A DNA stretch of 56,519 nt from Clostridium bowmanii. Its GTDB lineage: Bacteria; Bacillota; Clostridia; Clostridiales; Clostridiaceae. Positions 14,065 through 22,683 of this stretch are shown here, in pieces (the stretch's first letter is position 1; each line of letters opens with the position of its first letter). The translations under genes were made by a program, and so were the position numbers. The notes under the pieces are model-generated. The model had not been told where the DNA came from. It saw only the letters and a list, made by a program, of their open reading frames with translations, and did not search any database. The DNA is taken from contig NZ_JAHLDL010000031.1 of NCBI RefSeq assembly GCF_018861315.1, positions 1 through 56,519 of the forward strand, given 5' to 3'.

Positions 14065-16713
14065 TTGAAAGACAACATTAACATTATAAGAAAGTTTAGT
14101 ATATATATTAAAAGGCATTATGTAATCTTACTTGCATTTTTTCTGCCTGCCTTTATCCTGGAAATCGCCTATATAACTGTTAGAATTTTCCCATTTGGAA
14201 ATTGGAGTTTATTAATATCAGACTTATATCATCAATATGCTCCTTTTACCGCAGATTTTCAGGACAAGCTTAGATCATCTTCAAGCCTTCTTTACTCCTG
14301 GTCAGGCGGCCTTGGGATAAATTTTTTACCGTTATTTGCCTATTATCTTGCCAGCCCAATAAATCTTATAACTATTTTATTTCCACCAGAGTATTTGACT
14401 GAAGTTGTACTTGTTTTGACGCTTATAAAGGTAGGACTAGCGGGCTCCTGTTTTGCATTATACCTGAAGGCTCAACATGGTGAACAGAATTTGATTACTG
14501 TAGGTTTCTCATTACTTTATGCACTCTCTGGTTTTGTACTTGCTTTTTGCTGGAATATTATGTGGATGGATGCGATTTATCTTCTGCCCCTCATTATGAT
14601 TGGCCTAATAAATTTAATACGGGAGGGTAAAGGTTTATTTTTCTGCATTACACTTGCCATTGCTCTTTTGTCCAATTTTTATATGGCTTTTTTTATCTGT
14701 TTTTTCACCTTGCTTTATTACCCAGTTTGTCTCTTTAAATATCATGATTTTAAAAAGCCATCCTTGCTAATAAAAATAACAGGTCAATTTGCAGGATTTT
14801 CACTGCTGTCCGTGGGGTTATCTGCTATAATTCTGTTGCCAACATTTTTTCAATTAAAATCCACCTCCGCAGCAGGCGATATATTCCCAAAGACACTGAC
14901 GAACTATTTCGATTTATTTGATTATATAACCAGACATTTTACAGCTGCATCTCCTTCTATTCGGGAAGGTGCACCCAATATGTATTGTGGAATTGTTGTT
15001 TTAATACTCATTCCAATCTATTTTTTAAGTAAAAGCATTCCACTGAAGGAAAAATTATGGAATCTTGCTCTTGTTCTGGTTTTAACCCTAAGTTTCAATA
15101 TTAATATATTGAATTTTATTTGGCATGGCTTTCATTACCCTAACCAGCTTCCATATCGATTTTCCTTTGTTTACATCTTTCTCGTATTATCCATGAGCTA
15201 TGAAGGTTTTAGAAATCTAAACGAATTTAGTGGAAAACAAATAGGCAATATTTGCTTATCTATTTTGGGTGTTATTCTCATCTCACAGAAATTTGATGAT
15301 TTATCAATTGGATTTCACACCATATATATCAGTGCAACTTTTATTATTTTATATGCAGTGGCCCTTACCATTGACCGCTCCTGCAATATCAGACCATCCC
15401 TTAAAACTCTGATAGTATTTCTTGTATTGACTGCTGAGATAACCACTAACACCATTGCGACAATTGTTAAAATTGATTTCACTGAAGGCTACTCAACTCG
15501 AAGCAACTATGCAAGTGGCAGTGAAGTAACTCAACTTCGTGATCAGATTTCTGATATTTCAAAGAAGGATAAAGGCTTTTATCGTTTGGAGATCCTACCA
15601 TCCCAAACCACCAATGATCCTGCTCTGTATAATTATCGGGGCATATCAATTTTTTCTTCCACTATCTCCGCAAAGCCTGTAAAAATGCTTGAGAATCTTG
15701 GGTACTCTAGCAACGGTATTAACAGTTACAGTTACGAAGGTTCCACTGCAATACTAGATTCTCTTCTAGGCATCAAGTATTTGATTTATCGGAACCTTGC
15801 TATTGAGGAAAACTTGTACAAACAGACTGCATCTACCAATAATTTAAGGATTTTTACAAACCCTTATGTTTTGCCACTGGGCTTTCAATCCACCAGTAAG
15901 CTAAAGGAGTTCGACAGTAGCTCCGGGGCTAATCCGCTTGAAACTCAGAATCTCCTTATAAAAGCTATTTGTGGGGTATCAAATATTTTAATCCCTATTA
16001 AGCAGAAGCAAGGAATTCAACGTAACCTTAACATTAGCGGCCAGGATTCACAATATTACAGCTTTAAGCGCCCTAATAATGATATTGCCTCTAAAGCAAT
16101 TATTGATTTTACAATAGATAAAGCCCAGCAAGTCTACCTATACTATAAGGCGCCCTCTAATATGAAAGGCAATGGATTTGTTACAGCCAATGGAAAAAAG
16201 GTTGAATTTAACCCAAGTCATTCCTCTATAATTAATCTTGGATTTTGCAAGCCTGGATCTTCTGCAGAGCTGAAAATTAATTTTGATAAGTCAAGTGCTG
16301 AAACAGGACAATTTAAAGTATATGCCTACACTTTGAATATACCCGCATTTAAAGAGGCGATATTCCTTATCCGTAAAAAATCAATGACCATTGAAAACTT
16401 TACTGATACCAGCATCTCCGGTCAGGTGGACGCAACAAGTGACGGACTGATGGTAATGTCCATACCTTTTGATAAGGGGTGGCATGTCAAAGTGGATAAC
16501 CATGAGGTTAAACCACAGGCTGTGGATGATTGTTTATTGAGCTTTGAGTTGCTAAAAGGCACCCATAAGATTGAACTGTGGTTTTTTCCAGAAAAACTTT
16601 TCATGGGCCTTATGATTACCTTAGTATCTGTTCTAATACTAATCTTTCTTTTCATAAAAAAGCCAGGCATCATGTTTTCCACTATTAAACATCTCAGAAG
16701 GGGGGGGAAATAA
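14065..16713 (+). CDS. YfhO-family membrane glycosyltransferase (GT-C type)
   Basis: 882 residues from TTG 14065, chosen because AAGGTGG lies 8 bases upstream; an in-frame GTG at 14053 is inside that site. About a dozen membrane helices fill residues ~20-460, with the YfhO-family N-terminal features: an acidic first periplasmic loop ('ISDLYHQYAPFTADFQDKL') after helix 1 and 'YSWSGGLGINFLPLFAYYLASPINL'. A ~350-residue extracellular beta-rich region and a last helix (~860) follow. In Bacillus YfhO and Listeria GtlB, such proteins transfer sugars from undecaprenyl-phosphate carriers onto lipoteichoic or wall teichoic acid outside the membrane. The GT2 gene begins 3 bases after its stop and a GtrA gene is adjacent, completing the three-part system. 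A run of eight G (16700-16707) ends the gene. Confidence 0.82.
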   Translation: MKDNINIIRKFSIYIKRHYVILLAFFLPAFILEIAYITVRIFPFGNWSLLISDLYHQYAPFTADFQDKLRSSSSLLYSWSGGLGINFLPLFAYYLASPINLITILFPPEYLTEVVLVLTLIKVGLAGSCFALYLKAQHGEQNLITVGFSLLYALSGFVLAFCWNIMWMDAIYLLPLIMIGLINLIREGKGLFFCITLAIALLSNFYMAFFICFFTLLYYPVCLFKYHDFKKPSLLIKITGQFAGFSLLSVGLSAIILLPTFFQLKSTSAAGDIFPKTLTNYFDLFDYITRHFTAASPSIREGAPNMYCGIVVLILIPIYFLSKSIPLKEKLWNLALVLVLTLSFNINILNFIWHGFHYPNQLPYRFSFVYIFLVLSMSYEGFRNLNEFSGKQIGNICLSILGVILISQKFDDLSIGFHTIYISATFIILYAVALTIDRSCNIRPSLKTLIVFLVLTAEITTNTIATIVKIDFTEGYSTRSNYASGSEVTQLRDQISDISKKDKGFYRLEILPSQTTNDPALYNYRGISIFSSTISAKPVKMLENLGYSSNGINSYSYEGSTAILDSLLGIKYLIYRNLAIEENLYKQTASTNNLRIFTNPYVLPLGFQSTSKLKEFDSSSGANPLETQNLLIKAICGVSNILIPIKQKQGIQRNLNISGQDSQYYSFKRPNNDIASKAIIDFTIDKAQQVYLYYKAPSNMKGNGFVTANGKKVEFNPSHSSIINLGFCKPGSSAELKINFDKSSAETGQFKVYAYTLNIPAFKEAIFLIRKKSMTIENFTDTSISGQVDATSDGLMVMSIPFDKGWHVKVDNHEVKPQAVDDCLLSFELLKGTHKIELWFFPEKLFMGLMITLVSVLILIFLFIKKPGIMFSTIKHLRRGGK

Positions 16714-16715
16714 CA

Positions 16716-17720
16716 ATGGAAAGGTCATTTATTACAGTTGTTATTCCGGTATATAACGAAGAAATCCAGATTTGTGAAAATATCAATGTTATTAGAAAGT
16801 GTTTGGCAGAAACAGGTATGGAGTTTATGATTTTGCTGGTTGATGATGGCTCAACCGACGACACATGGCTCAAACTTAAAATGCTTTCTAAAGAAGCTTC
16901 ATGTATTAAAGCATTGAGACTCAGCAGGAATTTTGGCAAGGAAGCAGCACTTTGTGCAGGACTAGAAGCTGCAGAGGGAGATTGCTGTATAATCATGGAT
17001 GCTGACTTGCAGCACCCCCCCACATTAATACCTGAGATGATAAGGTTATGGAGAGATGAAGGATACGAGGTCATAGAAGGTGTTAAGGCCTTACGTGGAA
17101 ATGAGAGCATGATTAAGAAAGTCGGTGCTAATTCATTTTATAAAATTCTTAGCAAACTTTCCGGGTTTAATATGCAGCAGGCTTCAGATTTCAAGCTCTT
17201 GGATAAAAAAGTTGTACTGGCATGGCGCAGCATGCATGAAAGAGGCACCTTCTTCAGGGGGATGTCAGCGTGGGTTGGGTATAATCGGATAAGTATCCCC
17301 TTTAATGTAGGGATCAGAACAAATGGAGTCTCAAAGTGGTCTGTTTTTAATCTGTGCACACTTGCAGTTAAGGCCATTACTTCCTTTTCATCATTTCCAC
17401 TTTATATAATTACTTTTATGGGAGTGTTTTTTCTTGCTGGTGCGTTGGTGCTTGGAATCCAGACTTTATACATGAAGCTTATGGGTATTGCTTTGAATGG
17501 TTTCACAACAGTTATTCTGCTGCTACTTATTATAGGAAGCTGCCTAATGATAAGTCTAGGAGTCATAGGAACCTATATTGCCAGAATATATGAAGAAGTT
17601 AAATGTAGGCCAAGATATATTGTTGCAGACGAAATTAAAAGCAATAAAGATTGCCTATTAAGCGAAGTAGAATCCATAGGCTTCCGTCCAAAAGAGAAGG
17701 CAAGCTCGCATATAGAATAA
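16716..17720 (+). CDS. GT2 glycosyltransferase, CsbB/GtrB-like (polyprenyl-phosphate sugar synthase)
   Basis: 334 residues; its ribosome binding site is the G-rich end of the preceding gene, and the start is 2 bases beyond the previous stop, so the two are co-translated. GT-A fold: 'TVVIPVYNEE' (residues 6-15), 'LVDDGSTDDTW' and the metal-binding 'DADLQHPP' (D-x-D). The DPM1-like 'ALRGNESMIKKVGANSFYKIL' loop and 'SDFKLLDKKVV' segment are also present. Two C-terminal membrane helices (~residues 230-250 and 265-292) are typical of GtrB/CsbB/ArnC. It should charge undecaprenyl phosphate with a nucleotide-activated sugar on the cytoplasmic face and feed the flippase and the YfhO-like transferase. 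The sugar (Glc, GlcNAc or Gal) cannot be read from sequence. Confidence 0.88.
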   Translation: MERSFITVVIPVYNEEIQICENINVIRKCLAETGMEFMILLVDDGSTDDTWLKLKMLSKEASCIKALRLSRNFGKEAALCAGLEAAEGDCCIIMDADLQHPPTLIPEMIRLWRDEGYEVIEGVKALRGNESMIKKVGANSFYKILSKLSGFNMQQASDFKLLDKKVVLAWRSMHERGTFFRGMSAWVGYNRISIPFNVGIRTNGVSKWSVFNLCTLAVKAITSFSSFPLYIITFMGVFFLAGALVLGIQTLYMKLMGIALNGFTTVILLLLIIGSCLMISLGVIGTYIARIYEEVKCRPRYIVADEIKSNKDCLLSEVESIGFRPKEKASSHIE

Positions 17721-17754
17721 TCAAGACAGGAGTTAGAATTTAATAAAAACCGCA

Positions 17755-17796
17755 AAAATAAAAGGCTGCCATTCAGTTAGGTAGCCTTTTATTTTT
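17755..17796. terminator. bidirectional terminator between GT2 and gtrA-like genes
   Basis: AAAATAAAAGGCTGCC and GGTAGCCTTTTATTTTT pair with one mismatch around a 9-base loop, giving an A-tract/T-tract terminator in both directions for the convergent genes. The gtrA stop codon lies inside it. Confidence 0.8.
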
Positions 17797-18205
17797 CCCT
17801 GAATGCAAAAAAACTCTGCCCTACATAGTTAAGAGCAGTAAACATAACCATCCCCAAAAACATAGAAAACTGTTCAACTATACTCTTTGATAAAGATGTA
17901 TTCGTAAGTATCCTTGTTACAATTGGTTTTGAAATACTATATGCCACCAAATAACAAACAGCAATATTCACTGTAAATCTTAATGCTGTTTTTACAGTAG
18001 ACTCACTATTTTTAAAAGTGAAATTCTTATTAAGAAAAAAGCTTAGTATACTTGCTAATATGTATGATACGGCAGAAGATCCCCAATAGCCAAAGCTAGC
18101 TAAGTTATACAACAAAAACATTATTCCGGTACCGAATATAGTATTTATTATTCCTACTAATAAGAATTTCAAAAACTTTATATCAAACAATCTTTTTTTT
18201 CCCAT
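17789..18205 (-). CDS. GtrA/GtcA-family membrane protein (lipid-sugar flippase)
   Basis: 138 residues from the ATG seven bases after GGAG. Four membrane helices with the GtrA pattern: basic N-terminus 'KFLKFLLVGIINTIFGTGIMFLLY', then 'SYILASILSFFLNKNFTF' (the conserved NxxFTF element), two more helices and a basic tail. Family members such as Listeria GtcA are needed to move undecaprenyl-phosphate-sugar across the membrane. It is convergent with the GT2/YfhO pair, a separate transcript but functionally part of the same wall-glycosylation set. Confidence 0.87.
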   Translation of the reverse strand: MGKKRLFDIKFLKFLLVGIINTIFGTGIMFLLYNLASFGYWGSSAVSYILASILSFFLNKNFTFKNSESTVKTALRFTVNIAVCYLVAYSISKPIVTRILTNTSLSKSIVEQFSMFLGMVMFTALNYVGQSFFAFREK

Positions 18206-18446
18206 AATCAAACTCCATCTTGTATATTATTTAAATAAAAGATACGCAGATATACACTCGATCACATATAAGTTACAAAATGTTCACTAGGATTCTAATT
18301 ATATCACATATATTTATGGACTTCCAATAAAGGTCTTATACAAACTTACTTATAATACTGTAAAAACTTTATAAATAATATGTTGATATTAATTGGGATG
18401 TATAAGAAAAGGCTTATGGTGTTATTTTTGTTCCTATGTGATAAAA

Positions 18447-18484
18447 AAGTGCGTACTTACAATTTTAATACACTGTGTTAAAAT
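18447..18484 (+). promoter_or_regulatory. promoter and candidate operator of the ferredoxin-nitroreductase gene
   Basis: TTACAA (18457-18462), 16 bases, TAAAAT (18479-18484). AAGTGCGTACTT (18447-18458) overlaps the -35 and is identical, with its A-tract, to the one on the OYE promoter (complement 5164-5175). The rest of the gene-free stretch 18206-18446 is plain A+T-rich sequence. Confidence 0.5.
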
Positions 18485-18544
18485 CATGTATAGACACCGA
18501 TAAGAAAGTTAGAAATAATAAATTTAAGCAAGGGGATTAAGCAA

Positions 18545-19342
18545 ATGGATCTTATAACTGTAAATGAAGAAAAATGTATTAAATGCGAACAATGTATTAA
18601 GGAATGTCCATCATTTTTTTTAAAGATGGGAGAAACGGTTCCAGAAGAAGTAACAAATACCACTTGCATTGCCTGTGGACATTGTGTTGCTATATGCCCT
18701 ACTGGAGCTATAGATAATAAAAAAACACCGCTTTCAAATCAAGTAGATAGGAAAGAGTTCCCTAAATTAAATGCAGATCAAGCGGAGCATTTTCTAAGGT
18801 CACGTCGTTCTATAAGAACTTATCAAGACAAGTGTGTATCACGAGATAAATTAACAAAATTAGTTGATATTGCAAGACTCGCACCTACTGGAAGTAATAG
18901 TCAAGGTATATCATTTGTGGTAGTTGAGGACAATCAATTAGTTAAAAAAGCTGTTGAACTTATAATTGAAATGTTGGAAAAGTCCCCCTTAAATGATGCA
19001 TTCAAAGGATTAATTAATGTCTACAGAGAAACTGGAGCTGACCCAATTTTGCGAGATGCACCAAACTTAATTATGACTACTGCGGACAAAGACTTTCCAA
19101 GTGGAAGAGGTAATTCTATTTCTTCTTTGACTTATCTAGAATTATTTGCGCCTTCACTAGGACTTGGAACTTGTTGGGCTGGATATTTTGAGTATTGCGC
19201 ATCCCTTAAGGATTCACCAATACTTAAATTATTTAATATTCCAGAAGGAAAAACGATAACAGCTGCTGTTATGGTTGGATATCCTAAGTATAGCTATAAG
19301 AGGTTAGTTGATAGAAATCCGTTAGAGGTCACTTATATATAA
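18545..19342 (+). CDS. ferredoxin-nitroreductase fusion (FMN-dependent)
   Basis: 265 residues, ATG after AAGGGGAT. Residues ~8-60 hold two 4Fe-4S motifs, C-x2-C-x2-C-x3-C (CIKCEQCIKECP and CIACGHCVAICP), like 2[4Fe-4S] ferredoxins. Residues ~85-265 are a nitroreductase domain: 'RRSIRTYQDKCVSRDKL' (FMN phosphate-binding Arg/Ser), 'IARLAPTGSNSQG' and 'FAPSLGLGTCWAGYF'. Such clostridial fusions pass electrons from ferredoxin or NAD(P)H through the clusters to FMN and reduce nitro groups, quinones or similar electrophiles. The motif shared with the OYE promoter suggests both respond to the same electrophile or redox signal. Physiological substrate unknown. Confidence 0.9.
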   Translation: MDLITVNEEKCIKCEQCIKECPSFFLKMGETVPEEVTNTTCIACGHCVAICPTGAIDNKKTPLSNQVDRKEFPKLNADQAEHFLRSRRSIRTYQDKCVSRDKLTKLVDIARLAPTGSNSQGISFVVVEDNQLVKKAVELIIEMLEKSPLNDAFKGLINVYRETGADPILRDAPNLIMTTADKDFPSGRGNSISSLTYLELFAPSLGLGTCWAGYFEYCASLKDSPILKLFNIPEGKTITAAVMVGYPKYSYKRLVDRNPLEVTYI

Positions 19343-19372
19343 TAGCTTTTTTAACTAAAGTAAGAAGATATT

Positions 19373-19400
19373 GGGGTCAGACCCTTGTAAATAACTGTAA
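19373..19400 (+). repeat. REP-like element, copy 2
   Basis: GGGGTCAGACCC followed by TTGTAAATAACTG, closely matching 5208-5238 and 32798-32822, 30 bases after the nitroreductase stop codon. A longer inverted repeat follows directly. Confidence 0.6.
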
Positions 19401-19407
19401 TTTATTT

Positions 19408-19446
19408 ATAGTTTGTAACTGTTATATTTGGACAGTTACAAACTAT
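19408..19446. repeat. 15-bp inverted repeat next to REP-like copy 2
   Basis: ATAGTTTGTAACTGT and its exact complement are separated by 9 bases. There is no T-run, so it is not an obvious terminator. It may be the second half of a small folded mobile element that began with the GGGGTC core at 19373. Confidence 0.5.
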
Positions 19447-19482
19447 GTGATGCAATGATGTTGTATGGGGATGGCCAAAATA

Positions 19483-19514
19483 CCTCTTTTGTTTATGATA
19501 ACAACCCAAAGAGG
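19483..19514 (-). terminator. probable terminator of the hypA gene
   Basis: CCTCTTT / AAAGAGG around an 18-base loop, about 30 bases after the hypA stop, followed on the minus strand by TATTTTGG. It is weak, but the only candidate. Confidence 0.4.
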
Positions 19515-19543
19515 CCTCTATGGTCAAACCTCTTACTCTCATT

Positions 19544-19885
19544 TTAGCAAGCGATGATTTCCTTAATCATAAACTCATTTCCACACAATAACTCCCAGTC
19601 TTTACTTCCACATTTTGGGCATGTATTTTTATTCTCAATGAGATTAAAAACTTTATTACACCCTTTGCAAATACCATTGCCTGGCAATATCTCAATTTTT
19701 AATTCCGCCCTTTGTAATAAGGTACCATCTACTGCAGCAGGGTAACAAGCTTCAATATATTTTGGAATCATTGATGAGAGCTCACCAATTTGAAGAACCA
19801 ATGCTTGAATTTTTGTTACTCCATTTTCTTTCGCAAAATTTTCAACAGTTTTAACTACCTCAATCAAAACTCCAATTTCATGCAA
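19544..19885 (-). CDS. hypA: HypA-like nickel metallochaperone
   Basis: 113 residues starting at TTG, with AGAGGTG upstream. This start gives the invariant Met-His-Glu N-terminus (MHEIGV), whose His2 binds nickel in HypA. A zinc site of two CxxC pairs is present (CKGC...CPKC, ~residues 73-97). HypA delivers Ni2+ with HypB to [NiFe]-hydrogenase large subunits (or urease in some species). No hydrogenase or other Hyp genes are in the window. It is the last gene of the ohyA-hypB-oxidoreductase block, separated from the oxidoreductase by 94 bases containing a G/C-rich hairpin that may lower its expression. Confidence 0.88.
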   Translation of the reverse strand: MHEIGVLIEVVKTVENFAKENGVTKIQALVLQIGELSSMIPKYIEACYPAAVDGTLLQRAELKIEILPGNGICKGCNKVFNLIENKNTCPKCGSKDWELLCGNEFMIKEIIAC

Positions 19886-19918
19886 ATAAATTCACCTCTC
19901 TTGTCAGAGTATAAAGAA

Positions 19919-19940
19919 CGGGAGAACCTTTGCTCCCCCG
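19919..19940 (-). terminator. weak hairpin between the oxidoreductase and hypA
   Basis: CGGGAG and CTCCCCCG pair imperfectly, with TTCTTT following on the minus strand. It may act as a partial terminator or an mRNA-end stabiliser within the operon. Confidence 0.4.
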
Positions 19941-19979
19941 CCTTTTGTTACCTATAATATATTAATTTTGTATGTTTTT

Positions 19980-22649
19980 TTATTTTGAGAATAATCTCTT
20001 CACATTTTTTATTGCAATTCTTCCTTGACGTTTAATTACATGTTTTATAACTTCAGATTTCATATCTTTAAAATCCACACCAGATGCATCATATTTTCTT
20101 ACTAGTGAAATTGCATCAAATTTACACTTTGTAGTACAAACTCCACAACCTACACATTGGAATTCATCTACAAATGTAGCACCGCAGCCAAGACAACGTT
20201 CTGTTTCTTTCTTTATTTGTTCCTCCGTAAATGTAACTCGCAAATCTGCAAATGTTTCTTTTGATTTGCTTCCCTCTACATGAAGTGCTCTTTGCCTTGG
20301 CAAACGATCATAGCCATCCATATTCAAGTTTTCTTTATCAAGAGCATGGTATTCTCTCTCACGGCTTATTGTCAAACTGTCCCCATGAACATAACGATGA
20401 ATTGAAATTGCACCTTGCTTTCCAAGAGCTATAGCATCTATAGCAAACTTAGGGCCTGTTAATGCATCTCCACCGGCGAATACATCAGATTCACCTGTTT
20501 GGAAAGTTATTGGATCAGCTTTTATCGTCTTATTTGGATTTAATTCTATTTTGGAATCCACTAATAATTCGCCCCAATCGATGCCTTGACCAACTGATAT
20601 AATCACATTGTTTGCTTTAACAATCTTTGTATCATTTTCGTCAAATTTAGGACTGAATCTTCTATTTTCATCGAATACAGAAATACATTTTTTGAATTCT
20701 ACACCACAAACATGTCCATTTTCATGAACAATTCGTTTTGGCCCCCAAGAATTGTTAATCTCGATATCTTCTGAAAATGCTTCTTCAATTTCTTCTTCAA
20801 GGGCAGGCATTTCTTGTCTACTCTCTAAACAATACATATCTACTTTTGAAGCACCAATTCTTTCAGCAGTTCGAGCAACGTCAATAGCAACATTTCCTCC
20901 ACCAATGACAATAACTGGTCCTTCCATTTTTAGATTTTCACCTAAACTTACTCTTCGCAGAAAATCTACCCCTGTCATTGACCCGACCACATCTTCACCC
21001 TCAAGCCTCAAGTTTCTACCTGCTTGAGCACCAATAGCTACATAAAATGCTTTGTAGCCTTTCTTTCTAAGTTCTGCAAGGGTAACATCCGCGCCAACCT
21101 CAACTCCCTCTTTAAATTCTACCCCTAATTCCTTCAAAATATCAATTTCTGCATTTACTACATCTTTTTCTAATCTGAAAGAAGGAATTCCAAGAGTTAA
21201 CATACCGCCTAAGGCCTTTTGCTTTTCAAATACTGTTACCTTATATCCCTCAACAGCTAGGAAATATGCACAAGACAGTCCTGCGGGGCCTGCACCAATT
21301 ACAGCAATTTTTCCTGATCTTGCCACCATTTTTTCAGGTACAAATCGATATTCTGCTTTTAAATCCTGCTCAGCAATGAATCTTTTAACTTCATCAACTG
21401 CAAGTGCTTCGTCTACACCTGCTCTTGTACAAGCATCTTCACACTTTCTAGGACAAATACGTCCACAAATTGCCGGGAATGGATTTTCTTTCTTTATAAG
21501 TTCTAGAGCATCTCTATATTTTCCCTTAGATGCCATCTTAATATATCCTTGGACTGCTATGTGAGCTGGACATTCAGATTTACATGGACTTGTTCCGCTC
21601 TTATCAACAATCTTGCGATTACGATAATCAGGGTTCCATTTATCTTCTCGCCACTTGGTATCGTAGGGAGTATCTTTTTCCTTAGGAACTTCAATAGGGT
21701 TCTTTAAGCATAATTTTTGTCCCAGTGTTAATGCATTTGATGGGCAATTTTCTACACATTCTCCACAAGCAACACATTTATCTTTATCCACTTTTGAAAC
21801 ATAGTTAGATCTAGACCAATCAGGGTTTCTATAAAGATTTGCATTTCTTAGTCCAAAACAAGAACATCCACAGCAATTACAAATAGCCAGGGCATTTCCT
21901 GGTCCTGATAAATTAGGTATCTGATGCATCATTCCTTCTTTTTCAGCTTGCAGGCAAATCTCAGCAGCTTCTTCTCTAGTAACTTGTTTGCCAATTCCTA
22001 CACGAATATAGTATTCAGCAGCTGATCCAAGTCTAATACATATGTCTTCAACTCTATGTCCACAGCCTTGTCCAATGATTCTCATGGATGCACGGCATGC
22101 ACAATCTGTAACAGCAAAAACATCATGTTTTTTAAGAAGGTAATCTATTTCCTCATAAGAAGCCTTTCTTGTATCCCCATCAATAGCACTTTGAACTGGA
22201 ATAACTCTCATTACACCTAAACCAACTGGAATATTTCCTGCCATTAATGCACCTAATTTTCTTGTATATTCTTCAAAACACTCACCAATTACTGGATACT
22301 TTTTAAGATTTGCTTTGTTATCAACCATGTATTCCATAACACCAGGAACGTAAAGCTCAAGACAGTATTTATCAACACCATCTTCTTTTTCTACTTTAAT
22401 AACTCCATCTAGAGCCATTTGGTACAGCAATTTTTCTACTTCTGCATCTGGTTTGCCACACTTAGCAGCAGTTTCCTGTACGGTCTTAAGTTTTCTTACC
22501 TCCAGATAAAGTGCTATTTCTGCCATTTCATCTGTAACTACCGGCTCAAGAATTCTATATTCTGGGTCTGTTGCCTTTACTTTTATTATCCCACCAGTAA
22601 TTCCAGCAGCAATCTTATTAGCCAGCTCAAGTACTTTTTTCTTTACCAT
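19980..22649 (-). CDS. large Fe-S/FAD oxidoreductase: N-terminal Cys-rich domain, ferredoxin, GltD-like NAD(P)H module
   Basis: 889 residues, ATG after AAGGAGG. Order of parts: residues ~1-110 winged-helix-like. Residues ~180-265 are Cys-rich (CAC at 183-185, C196, C204, then CNCCGCSC at 257-264). A 4Fe-4S ferredoxin motif has cysteines at 292, 295, 298 and 302. A GltD/DPD-type cluster domain has Cys at 356, 360, 395, 399, 403 and 407. The FAD motif IGAGPAGLSC starts at ~451 and an NAD(P) Rossmann motif VIGGGNVAIDVA at ~587. A second 4Fe-4S region (CVGCGVCTTKC) is near the C-terminus. It resembles the glutamate synthase small subunit/NfnB flavoprotein family with extra clusters at both ends, suited to moving electrons between NAD(P)H and ferredoxin-like partners. 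No large catalytic partner is adjacent; it lies between hypB and hypA. Confidence 0.85.
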   Translation of the reverse strand: MVKKKVLELANKIAAGITGGIIKVKATDPEYRILEPVVTDEMAEIALYLEVRKLKTVQETAAKCGKPDAEVEKLLYQMALDGVIKVEKEDGVDKYCLELYVPGVMEYMVDNKANLKKYPVIGECFEEYTRKLGALMAGNIPVGLGVMRVIPVQSAIDGDTRKASYEEIDYLLKKHDVFAVTDCACRASMRIIGQGCGHRVEDICIRLGSAAEYYIRVGIGKQVTREEAAEICLQAEKEGMMHQIPNLSGPGNALAICNCCGCSCFGLRNANLYRNPDWSRSNYVSKVDKDKCVACGECVENCPSNALTLGQKLCLKNPIEVPKEKDTPYDTKWREDKWNPDYRNRKIVDKSGTSPCKSECPAHIAVQGYIKMASKGKYRDALELIKKENPFPAICGRICPRKCEDACTRAGVDEALAVDEVKRFIAEQDLKAEYRFVPEKMVARSGKIAVIGAGPAGLSCAYFLAVEGYKVTVFEKQKALGGMLTLGIPSFRLEKDVVNAEIDILKELGVEFKEGVEVGADVTLAELRKKGYKAFYVAIGAQAGRNLRLEGEDVVGSMTGVDFLRRVSLGENLKMEGPVIVIGGGNVAIDVARTAERIGASKVDMYCLESRQEMPALEEEIEEAFSEDIEINNSWGPKRIVHENGHVCGVEFKKCISVFDENRRFSPKFDENDTKIVKANNVIISVGQGIDWGELLVDSKIELNPNKTIKADPITFQTGESDVFAGGDALTGPKFAIDAIALGKQGAISIHRYVHGDSLTISREREYHALDKENLNMDGYDRLPRQRALHVEGSKSKETFADLRVTFTEEQIKKETERCLGCGATFVDEFQCVGCGVCTTKCKFDAISLVRKYDASGVDFKDMKSEVIKHVIKRQGRIAIKNVKRLFSK

Positions 22650-22683
22650 AATTTTTCCTCCTTTCTGTAGAAACTTGGGTACT

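Noticed and set aside
19919-19940. Operon end between the large oxidoreductase and hypA
   Set aside because: The hairpin is imperfect and its T-tract poor; hypA has no clear promoter of its own, so I keep it in the same transcription unit with reduced confidence.
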